From assembly GCA_903929895.1 (NCBI GenBank), contig CAIYWM010000828.1, forward strand, positions 1 through 9,586: a stretch of DNA of 9,586 bases, given 5' to 3'. Both the position numbers and the translations under genes were made by a program. This DNA is from an uncultured Alphaproteobacteria bacterium. GTDB taxonomy: Bacteria > Pseudomonadota > Alphaproteobacteria > Reyranellales > Reyranellaceae. Of this stretch, positions 1 to 6,225 are shown piece after piece; positions within the stretch are counted from its first letter, which is position 1; every line of letters begins with the position of its first letter. Under the pieces are notes generated by a model. It saw nothing but the letters and a program-made list of their open reading frames with translations. It was not told where the DNA came from and searched no databases.

Positions 1-504
1 AGCAAGGGCAAGGCCGACCGGGATTGGGGCAAGGGGCATCACTCCGCGATCATCTCCGCCGATCTGCTCGACGCGCAGGGGCTGCCGACCGAGACCTACG
101 AGCCGGGAACGCCATTCAACGTGCGTGTCGAGGTCGAGACCACGAACATGCCGGGCCTCGGCCTCGAGCTTCAGCTGCGCGATGCCAACAACCTGCCGGT
201 TGGATTCTATTCCTCCAGCATCTTCTCGCAGATCGCGCTGCCGAGCGAACCCGGCCGGCACGTCTTCACGCTGAGCCTGCAGCCGCTCTTCCTCGCGTCG
301 GGCGATTACAGTTTCGACATCGCGACCAACTCACTGACCATCGTCGTCGACCATGGCGTCTCCAACGCCATCCCGTTCAACGTGGCGGAATCGAGCCCGG
401 GCGGCATCGCCTACGACTTCAAGCAGAGCCTGGGCAACGGCGTACTGGCGATGCAGCTCGCGTCGCCGCTGCGCATCGACTCCAAGTCGTCGGAGCCGGC
501 CTGA
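1..504 (+). CDS. Wzt-like polysaccharide ABC transporter ATP-binding protein, C-terminal carbohydrate-binding domain (5' partial)
   Basis: The frame is open from the left edge to TGA at 502-504, giving 167 visible residues; the start and the nucleotide-binding domain lie outside the window. No Walker or ABC-signature motif is visible. The fragment looks like the Ig-like beta-sandwich that follows the ATPase domain in Wzt proteins. It opens with WGKGHHSAII (residues 9-18), then a short strand ending LLDAQG (22-27), then YEPGTPFNVRVEVE (33-46), and ends with the typical VVDHGVSNAIPFNV block about 50 residues before the C-terminus. In characterised Wzt proteins this domain binds the exported glycan, often its modified non-reducing end, at the inner face of the inner membrane. 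The next gene starts 10 bases downstream, placing the exporter in the same operon as the transferases. The family call is from remembered pattern; the ligand is unknown. Confidence 0.82.
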   Translation, partial: SKGKADRDWGKGHHSAIISADLLDAQGLPTETYEPGTPFNVRVEVETTNMPGLGLELQLRDANNLPVGFYSSSIFSQIALPSEPGRHVFTLSLQPLFLASGDYSFDIATNSLTIVVDHGVSNAIPFNVAESSPGGIAYDFKQSLGNGVLAMQLASPLRIDSKSSEPA

Positions 505-514
505 CCGCCGAGCC

Positions 515-1765
515 ATGCGCCGCACGGTTTGCATCGTCAGTCCCGGCAATCTCGCCTCCAACCCGCGGGTATTGAAGGAAGCGGACGCGCTGCACGGCGC
601 CGGTTACGACGTCACGGCGATCGTCTGCGACTACAACGAAGCGCTACGCCAGGCCGATGACGAAATCGAGGCGGCGGCCCCGTGGAAGGTGATCCGGGTG
701 CCGCGCGCGCGGGATGAAGCGGTGGTGGCGCGCATGGCGGCAGCGCTGGCGAGACTGCTTGTGGCTGCCGGCATCGGGGTTCCTGTTGGCGTGGCAGCAC
801 GTAGCGCCCGCACGCCTGTCGCGGCGCTGATGCGGCGCGCGCCCGAGGTGCCGGCCGATCTCTACATCGCGCACTATGTGGCAGCGCTGCCGGCCGTGGC
901 CGCAGCAGCTCTCCGTCATGGTGCGCTCATCGGGTTCGACGCCGAGGATTTTCACTCGGGCGAAGGCGCCGGGGCGCCGGACGACGCGTTCCGGATGAAG
1001 ATGATCGAGATCGTGGAGCAGGCCGTTCTGCCGTCGTGTTCGCATATGACCGCCGCCGCTCCCTTGATCGGCAAGGCCTATGCGGCGCGTTACGGACTGG
1101 CCGAGCCTGTCACGGTGCTGAACGTTTTCCCGTTGTCGATGGCGCCGCCCCGGCCGAGGCCGGTTCGAGTCCAGGAAGGGACGTCGACGGTCCGGGCCTA
1201 CTGGTTCTCCCAGACGATCGGCCTCGACCGTGGCCTGCAGGCGTTCATCCAGGCGATGGCCCGTACGCAAGCGTGTGTGACGCTCGATATCCGGGGCAGC
1301 AATCGCTGGGGCCATGGCGATGCGCTGCTGGCTCTGGCCCACTCGCTTGGCCTGGCCGACAGGGTGAGAGTGCTGCCGATGGCGCCGCCGGGCGAGATGG
1401 TCCGACTGGCCACCGACTATGATGTCGGCCTGTCGCTGGAAACAGACGTAAGCGAAAACCGCCGCATCTGCCTCACGAACAAGATCTTCACCTACCTGCT
1501 GGCCGGTGTTCCCGTCGTCATGAGCGACACGCCGGCCCAGAAGCTGCTGGCACCCGATCTCGGCGCGGCGGCGCGACTTTGCGACCTGGCTGATCCGGCG
1601 GGACTGGCCGCGACGCTCGACGCGCTTGCTTCGCCGGCCGTCCTCGCCGAGGCTTCGGCGAACGCGTGGCGTCTCGGCCGTGAACGCTACAACTGGGAGA
1701 GGGAGCAGGACGTGCTGCTGCAATCGGTGGCCGCCGCCTTCGCGCAACGGGAGACGGAACGCTGA
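515..1765 (+). CDS. Glycosyltransferase, GT-B fold, GT4-like (416 aa)
   Basis: Probably a cytoplasmic transferase moving a sugar from an activated donor to a lipid-linked glycan; donor and acceptor are unknown. ATG 515 is chosen because it puts the first beta strand at the N-terminus (VCIVSPGN, residues 5-12), followed by SNPRVLKEADAL, a common opening in GT-B enzymes. Earlier in-frame starts fall inside the preceding gene. FDAEDFHSGE at 141-150 lies at the end of the N-terminal Rossmann half. The C-terminal half has no E-x7-E; the equivalent stretch is ETDVSENRRICLTNKIF (309-325), leading into LLAGVPVVMSD, so N322-K323 may occupy the donor-binding position. There is no signal peptide or membrane span. 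The gene begins 10 bases after the Wzt-like gene with no strong ribosome-binding site, and its TGA shares one base with the next ATG. Membership in a glycosyltransferase family is fairly sure; the subfamily is not. Confidence 0.83.
   Translation: MRRTVCIVSPGNLASNPRVLKEADALHGAGYDVTAIVCDYNEALRQADDEIEAAAPWKVIRVPRARDEAVVARMAAALARLLVAAGIGVPVGVAARSARTPVAALMRRAPEVPADLYIAHYVAALPAVAAAALRHGALIGFDAEDFHSGEGAGAPDDAFRMKMIEIVEQAVLPSCSHMTAAAPLIGKAYAARYGLAEPVTVLNVFPLSMAPPRPRPVRVQEGTSTVRAYWFSQTIGLDRGLQAFIQAMARTQACVTLDIRGSNRWGHGDALLALAHSLGLADRVRVLPMAPPGEMVRLATDYDVGLSLETDVSENRRICLTNKIFTYLLAGVPVVMSDTPAQKLLAPDLGAAARLCDLADPAGLAATLDALASPAVLAEASANAWRLGRERYNWEREQDVLLQSVAAAFAQRETER
1749..1753 (+). promoter_or_regulatory. 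Ribosome-binding site for the glycosyltransferase at 1765
   Basis: GGGAG lies 11 bases before ATG 1765, inside the end of the previous gene. The spacing is slightly long but usable, and the TGATG overlap would also allow translational coupling. Confidence 0.45.
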
Positions 1766-2817
1766 TGCGCCTGCTGCTGACGGCCGATCCGGAGATCGAG
1801 GTGCCGCCGCTTCTCTATGGCGGCATCGAGCGCATCGTGGACGTGCTGGTCCGCCGGCTGCGGGCCGCGGGCCACACGGTCGGACTGGTGGCGCGACCGG
1901 GTTCCGAGTGCCCCAACGACGCTTTCTTTCCCTGGCCGGGGCTGAGCTCCCTGTCGCGGCGCGATACCGTACTCAACACGCTCGCCCTCGCTCGGGCCGT
2001 GCGGGCCTTCGGGCCGGATGTCGTCCACAGCTTCTCGCGCATCGCCTACCTGCTGCCTCATCTGCGAGGTCGCGTTCCACTCATCATGTCCTTCCAGCGC
2101 GAGCCGACGCACCGGACCGTCGGGCTCGCCGTCCGGCTGGCCGCACCCGGGCGCCTCACCTTCACGGGGTGCAGCGACTACATTGCGCGCCGTGGCCGGC
2201 CGGCGGGCGGCGAGTGGCACGGTATTCCCAACTTTGCGGATACCGACGGTCTGACACTCGGAAGCCGGTCGGTGCCGGACGATGCACCACTTGTCTTCCT
2301 GAGCCGCGTCGAGGAGATCAAGGGCGCGCATTGGGCGATAGAGATCGCGCGACGCACCGGCCGCCGGCTGATCATTGCCGGCAACCATTCGGACCGGGAC
2401 GATCCGGAGGGCCGGTTCTGGCGGGAGAAGATCGCGCCGGAGATCGGCAAGGGCGGCGTCGAGTATGTCGGGCCGGTCGACGACGTGCAGAAGAACGCCC
2501 TGCTGGGCGGCGCGCGGGCCATGGTTGTGCCGATCCAGTGGGATGAGCCCTTCGGCATCGTATTTGCCGAATCTCTGGCCTGCGGCGCCCCGGTCATTTC
2601 GTGTCCGCGTGGCGCGCTGCCGGAGATCGTGCGGCCGGGGGTCGACGGCTTCCTGATCAAGTCCATCGAGGAAGGCTGCGAAGCGGTGGAGCGCGTGGGC
2701 GCGCTCGACAGGGCGGAGTGTCGTCGCCGCGCGGTCGATCACTTCTCGGCTGATGCCGTGGTGGCGCGCTACATCGACCTCTACTCGAAGGTTCACGCCC
2801 GTCTGGTGCGGCCATGA
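1765..2817 (+). CDS. Glycosyltransferase family 4 protein, AviGT4-like (350 aa)
   Basis: A GT-B retaining transferase of family 4, expected to use a nucleotide sugar in the cytoplasm. The start MRLLLTADPEIEVPP gives the first strand, and LYGGIER (17-23) is the glycine-rich acceptor-side loop seen in the AviGT4-like subgroup. The C-terminal donor domain begins near residue 175 with LSRVEEIKG; R181 and K186 match the conserved Arg/Lys pair that contacts donor phosphates. E261-PFGIVFA-E269 is a textbook E-x7-E motif, followed by SLACGAPVIS and PEIVRPGVDGFL. All expected family 4 elements are present and 350 residues is a normal length, so the enzyme looks active. It overlaps the upstream stop by one base as TGATG. 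A GGGAG at 1749-1753 may serve as the ribosome-binding site. The subgroup is recalled from the GGIER pattern; the sugar is unknown. Confidence 0.88.
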   Translation: MRLLLTADPEIEVPPLLYGGIERIVDVLVRRLRAAGHTVGLVARPGSECPNDAFFPWPGLSSLSRRDTVLNTLALARAVRAFGPDVVHSFSRIAYLLPHLRGRVPLIMSFQREPTHRTVGLAVRLAAPGRLTFTGCSDYIARRGRPAGGEWHGIPNFADTDGLTLGSRSVPDDAPLVFLSRVEEIKGAHWAIEIARRTGRRLIIAGNHSDRDDPEGRFWREKIAPEIGKGGVEYVGPVDDVQKNALLGGARAMVVPIQWDEPFGIVFAESLACGAPVISCPRGALPEIVRPGVDGFLIKSIEEGCEAVERVGALDRAECRRRAVDHFSADAVVARYIDLYSKVHARLVRP

Positions 2818-2831
2818 CCCGTTTCCCATGA
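2814..2831 (+). other. Five-codon mini-cistron bridging two glycosyltransferase genes
   Basis: ATG at 2814 overlaps the TGA of the upstream gene (ATGA, 2814-2817). It reads MTRFP and stops at TGA 2829-2831, which overlaps the next gene's ATG at 2828 (ATGA, 2828-2831). A terminating ribosome could reinitiate here and again at the next gene. No ribosome-binding site was seen directly before 2828. This is an arithmetic fact of the sequence; whether it is used is unknown and chance is quite possible. Confidence 0.25.
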
Positions 2832-4126
2832 CACGCCGTCTCGCCCTGGTCAGCGGCCACTTCCCGCCGAGCAACCTCGTGGGCGCCCAGAGGGCGCGCC
2901 TGTGGTCGCGCTACCTGCCGGAGTTCGGCTGGGATCCGATTGTCGTCACGGGTGACCCGGCGGAGTACGAAGAGCGTCCCGATCCGGACCTCGAACGGCT
3001 GGTGGCGCCGGGTCTCAAGGTCGTCCATGCGAAGACCCTGCCGACGCGTCCCGTACGGCTGGTCGGCGATATCGGCATCCGTTCCTTCTGGGGCTGCTAT
3101 CGTGCCCTGGCGAGAATGGCGAAGGCCCGAGAGATCGACTTCGTGATGGTGACGATCCCGTCCAACTTTCTCGCGCCGGTCGGGCGCCTCCTGCATCTCC
3201 GCCATGGCCTGCCGTTCGGCATCGATTATCAGGATCCCTGGGTCAACCGCTGGACCGGAAACGAGAAGCGCTTCAGTCGCGCCTGGGCCTCGAACAGGCT
3301 GGCCGAAATCCTGGAGCCCTGGTCGGTACGCGATGCTGCACTGATCACCGGCATGGCGCCGGGCTATGTTTCCGGCATGCTGGAGCGCAATCCCAAAGTC
3401 GCGGCGCAGTCGGAGCTGGCCTACATGCCGATGGGCACGGCGCCGGAGGACTATACGCTGGTGCGCAGTCTGGGCAGGGCGCCGTTCCTGTTCGATCCGG
3501 CCGACGGCCGCTTCCACATGATCTATGCCGGCGCACTGCTGCCCGCCGGCTTCGTCGTGCTCGACAGTTTCCTGGCGGGACTGCGTGCCCTGCGCGAGCT
3601 GGCGCCGCAGGTGGCCGCGAGACTTGCCGTCCATTTTGTCGGAACCGGCAGTTCGCCCGACGATCCGCAGGGCCATCGCGTGCTGCCGCGTGCGCGCGCA
3701 GCCGGCGTCGAGGAGATGGTCGACGAGCATCCCCATCGCATCGGCTATGTCGACACTCTGAATCATCTCATGCACAGCAGCGCCGTTCTCGTTCTGGGAT
3801 CGACAGAGCCTCACTACACGCCGTCGAAAGTGTTCCAGGCGATGCTATCGGAGCGGCCGGTGTTTGCCTTGCTCCACCGCGACAGCACGGCGGTCGCGAT
3901 GATCCGTTCGGCCCATGTCGGCGAGGTCCTGACGCTGACAGAGGGTGAGCTGCCGTCAGCTGTTTCCGTGGCGACCTCGCTTCAGGGCTTCATCGAGCGG
4001 CCTGCCTACGAGGCGGCCGCGGTGGATCGCAGCGTCTTCGAGGGCTATTCGGCGCGCGAGTCGACGCGTCTGTTTGCCGAGGCGCTGGACCGGGCCTGCG
4101 CGCGAAGCGTCCGACCCACGGTGTAG
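2828..4126 (+). CDS. Glycosyltransferase, GT-B fold, GT4-like (432 aa)
   Basis: Likely a cytoplasmic nucleotide-sugar-dependent transferase. ATG 2828 is preferred because it puts SGHFPPSNLVGAQRAR (residues 9-24) at the N-terminus, the PP-x3-VG-x-QR loop typical of a WbuB-like branch of GT4. A longer in-frame start at 2753 would add 25 residues encoded within the preceding gene. IDYQDPW (132-138) matches the D-x-R/Q-DPW signature that precedes the interdomain region in this branch. In the donor domain, YAGALLP begins near residue 237, and E327-PHYTPSK-V335-FQ carries E327 and K334 where E-x7-E enzymes have their motif; position +8 is Val, so the classic second Glu is absent. SERPVFALL follows as the usual G-x-P segment. 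No membrane segment is visible. The gene lies 10 bases after its neighbour, with a tiny bridging cistron between them, and ends in TAG one base before the next ATG. Confidence 0.82.
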   Translation: MTRRLALVSGHFPPSNLVGAQRARLWSRYLPEFGWDPIVVTGDPAEYEERPDPDLERLVAPGLKVVHAKTLPTRPVRLVGDIGIRSFWGCYRALARMAKAREIDFVMVTIPSNFLAPVGRLLHLRHGLPFGIDYQDPWVNRWTGNEKRFSRAWASNRLAEILEPWSVRDAALITGMAPGYVSGMLERNPKVAAQSELAYMPMGTAPEDYTLVRSLGRAPFLFDPADGRFHMIYAGALLPAGFVVLDSFLAGLRALRELAPQVAARLAVHFVGTGSSPDDPQGHRVLPRARAAGVEEMVDEHPHRIGYVDTLNHLMHSSAVLVLGSTEPHYTPSKVFQAMLSERPVFALLHRDSTAVAMIRSAHVGEVLTLTEGELPSAVSVATSLQGFIERPAYEAAAVDRSVFEGYSARESTRLFAEALDRACARSVRPTV

Positions 4127-4127
4127 C

Positions 4128-5297
4128 ATGAGGCGACGCATCGGCTTTCTGGTCAGCCATCCGATCCAGTACTACACGCCGTTCTTCCGCGAACTGGCGC
4201 AGCGTTGCGATCTCACGGTGTACTTTGCCCATCGGCAAGACGCGATCGGGCAGGGGCAGGCGGGCTACGGCGTCGCGTTCGATTGGGATATCGATCTCCT
4301 GTCCGGCTACGAGAGCCGGTTCCTGACGAATGTGGCCCGTGTGCCGTCGACCCAGTCCTTCGCGGGCTGCAACACGCCCGAGATCGCGGACCGGATTGCG
4401 GAGGGCCGCTTCGATGCCTTCGTGGTGCCGGGCTGGTCGCTTCGGGCCTATTGGCAGGCGGTGAGGGCGTGCCGGCGCGCGCGCGTGCCCGTCATGGTGC
4501 GAGGCGATTCGCAGCTCGCGGGGCAGCGCGGAGGGGCGGCCGGGCGCGTCAAGGGCGTGGTTTTCCCGCACCTGCTGAAGCAGTTCGACGCCTGCCTGTA
4601 TGTCGGTCAGCGCAATCGCGAGTACCTCGAACACTATGGCGTGGCGGCCCGCCGGCTGTTCTTTTCGCCCCACTGCATCGACAACGACGCCTTCAAGCGT
4701 GGAAGCGACGCGGCGCGTGGGTCTGGCGGCCCGGGCGCGCCGGGTGGACGCCGGCGCGTGCTGTTCGTCGGCCGGCTGGTGGAAAGCAAGCGGCCGCTCG
4801 ACGTGGTGCTGGCCGTCGCCCGGCTCGTCGCGGCGGGGATGCCCCTCGAAGTCGTCGTCGCGGGGGCAGGTGAGCTTTCGGGCAGAATGGAAGAGGCTGC
4901 CCGCGCCGGCGGTCTGGACGCGCGCTTCCTGGGCTTCGTCAACCAGAGCCGGCTGCCGTCCGTCTATGCGTCGTCCGACGTGGTTGTCCTGCCGTCGACC
5001 GCGGTCGAGACGTGGGGCCTCGTGGTCAACGAGGCCATGGCCTGCGGCGTTCCGGCGGTGGTGTCCGATGCCGTCGGCTGCGGGCCCGACCTGATCGAGC
5101 CGGGAGTCACGGGGGCCGTGGCGCCGCTCGACGACGTGCCGGCGCTGTCCACGGCGATCGCTTCGGTTCTCGCGCTCGACATTGGCAGGGTGCGTCACGC
5201 GCTGGCCGCGCGCATGGACCTCTATTCGCCGGCGCGGGCCGCCGAAGGCCTGCTCCAAGCAGCCCATGCCCTTGCCTCCGATAACCGGCTAAGGTGA
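4128..5297 (+). CDS. Glycosyltransferase family 4 protein (389 aa)
   Basis: A GT-B retaining transferase. ATG 4128 follows the upstream TAG by one base and gives MRRRIGFLVSHPIQYYTPFF; the HPIQYY-x-P motif (11-18) is characteristic of one GT4 branch in polysaccharide loci. RGDSQL (125-130) is a second branch-specific motif. A Gly/Pro/Ala-rich linker at about 196-211 separates the two Rossmann domains. FVGRLVESKRP contains the donor-phosphate pair R216 and K221, and E294-TWGLVVN-E302 is the E-x7-E motif, followed by AMACGVPAVVSD and GPDLIEPGVTG. Length and motifs are complete, so an active enzyme is expected. There is no visible ribosome-binding site, so translation probably depends on coupling to the upstream gene. 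Its TGA at 5295-5297 lies four bases before the next GTG start. Donor and acceptor are not predictable. Confidence 0.9.
   Translation: MRRRIGFLVSHPIQYYTPFFRELAQRCDLTVYFAHRQDAIGQGQAGYGVAFDWDIDLLSGYESRFLTNVARVPSTQSFAGCNTPEIADRIAEGRFDAFVVPGWSLRAYWQAVRACRRARVPVMVRGDSQLAGQRGGAAGRVKGVVFPHLLKQFDACLYVGQRNREYLEHYGVAARRLFFSPHCIDNDAFKRGSDAARGSGGPGAPGGRRRVLFVGRLVESKRPLDVVLAVARLVAAGMPLEVVVAGAGELSGRMEEAARAGGLDARFLGFVNQSRLPSVYASSDVVVLPSTAVETWGLVVNEAMACGVPAVVSDAVGCGPDLIEPGVTGAVAPLDDVPALSTAIASVLALDIGRVRHALAARMDLYSPARAAEGLLQAAHALASDNRLR
5291..5296 (+). promoter_or_regulatory. Ribosome-binding site supporting the GTG start at 5302
   Basis: AAGGTG sits with its AGG core (5292-5294) seven bases before GTG 5302. 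An in-frame TAA at 5290-5292 closes the frame just upstream and no other start codon intervenes, so GTG 5302 is the only start that retains the conserved N-terminal strand. Confidence 0.6.
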
Positions 5298-5305
5298 TGG
5301 CGTGA
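5297..5305 (+). other. Two-codon mini-cistron between two glycosyltransferase genes
   Basis: ATG 5297 shares one base with the upstream TGA (TGATG). It reads Met-Ala and stops at TGA 5303-5305, which overlaps the GTG start of the next gene as GTGA. The arrangement resembles that at 2814-2831. Its function is unknown and chance cannot be excluded. Confidence 0.2.
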
Positions 5306-6225
5306 GCGACATATCCGTCGTCATTCCGACCTTCAATCGCCTGTGGGCCTTGCCGCGGGCCGTCGAATCGTGCCGGTCGGCCGGCGCGAACGTGGAGATC
5401 GTCGTCGTCGACGATGGCAGCACGGATGGGACATGGGACTGGTTGCAGGCCCAGCAGGACATCGTTGCCGTCCGCACCGACAACTGGGGCAAGGACTGGG
5501 CGGTCGAGACGGCCCTCCAGATGGCACGGGGTGACTATGTACGCTTCCTCGATTCCGACGACTGGCTTTGCGAACATGCCAATGAACGCCAGCTGGCGCT
5601 CGCCCGCGAGACCGGTGCCGACCTCGTCGTCGCCGGCTATGAAGATTACGACGACGGAACCGGGGAGCGGCGGGTCAACCCGTGGGACGATTGCGACGAT
5701 TTCATCGCCCAGCAGCTCGGCGAGGGCTGGTCATCGCACTATTCGGCCTTCCTGTTCCGCCGTGACCTGATCCGCGGCATTCCGCACCGCCAGGATTTCG
5801 CATTGCGCGACGATCGCCTGTTCATCCTCGAAGTCGCACTGCGCCAGCCGCGCCTGGCGGTCTATCGCGAGCCGGCCTTCGTGCACCGCCGTCATGCCGG
5901 CGAGCGGCTGCAGTACACGTCCGGATTCAAGCGGGATCTCGGCTTCTGGACCCACATCTCGATCTATCGCAAGACGCTTGGGCTGCTCGAAGAGCGTGGT
6001 GAACTCACCTTGCGCCGCAAGCGCGCCGCCATCCGCATGCTGTGGCCCAATGTGCGAGCGTTCGCGCGCGCCTATCCACGTGAAGCCGCGGAGGTCGTGG
6101 ACTGGATTTACCGGCTCGATCCGGAGTTCGTGGCGCCGGTGCGTCCGGCCCTGGCCTTCGCCTACAAGGTGCTTGGCTTCGCCACTACGGAGCGGTTGCT
6201 GCGGCTGAGGACGCTGCAGCAATGA
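5302..6225 (+). CDS. Glycosyltransferase family 2 protein (307 aa)
   Basis: The only GT-A fold transferase here, expected to be an inverting, metal-dependent enzyme at the cytoplasmic face of the membrane. The start is GTG. The N-terminus SVVIPTFNR (5-13) is the standard GT2 opening. VVVDDGSTDGT (34-44) holds the nucleotide-binding Asp pair D37/D38. GDYVRFLDSDDWL (77-89) provides the metal-binding D-x-D (84-86). The usual N-x-G is present at 61-63, but the common A-R-N that follows is replaced by A-V-E-T (67-70). DDRLF (170-174) is placed where the catalytic-base region of GT2 enzymes falls, though its role is an assignment by position. The C-terminal part is Arg-rich with a moderately hydrophobic stretch near residues 275-295 that could touch the membrane; there is no clear transmembrane helix. 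The TGA overlaps the next ATG by four bases (ATGA). Confidence 0.9.
   Translation: MSDISVVIPTFNRLWALPRAVESCRSAGANVEIVVVDDGSTDGTWDWLQAQQDIVAVRTDNWGKDWAVETALQMARGDYVRFLDSDDWLCEHANERQLALARETGADLVVAGYEDYDDGTGERRVNPWDDCDDFIAQQLGEGWSSHYSAFLFRRDLIRGIPHRQDFALRDDRLFILEVALRQPRLAVYREPAFVHRRHAGERLQYTSGFKRDLGFWTHISIYRKTLGLLEERGELTLRRKRAAIRMLWPNVRAFARAYPREAAEVVDWIYRLDPEFVAPVRPALAFAYKVLGFATTERLLRLRTLQQ
6207..6210 (+). promoter_or_regulatory. Possible ribosome-binding site for the glycosyltransferase at 6222
   Basis: GAGG ends 11 bases before ATG 6222, within the end of the preceding gene. It is weak and rather distant; the ATGA overlap is probably the main route of initiation. Confidence 0.35.

Noticed and set aside
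24..575. Overlapping + strand frame of 183 codons at the left edge
   Set aside because: Its product is low-complexity and Arg-rich. The frame from position 1 to 504 encodes the Wzt-like domain and explains the region.
701..714. CG-rich palindrome (CCGCGCGCGCGG) as an operator or repeat
   Set aside because: It lies inside a coding region with G/C third positions and no second copy was noticed; composition explains it.
2753..2827. In-frame upstream start for the 2828-4126 transferase
   Set aside because: It adds 25 Trp/Arg/Thr-rich residues encoded within the previous gene. The first beta strand and PP loop begin right after ATG 2828.
3990..5267. Long - strand open frames opposite the transferases (also 644-1747, 1687-2874, 2657-3814, 6777-7595)
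   Set aside because: They are antisense to genes with clear family motifs and their products are Arg/His/Gln-rich with no recognisable domain. Long antisense frames are expected when third positions are strongly G/C.
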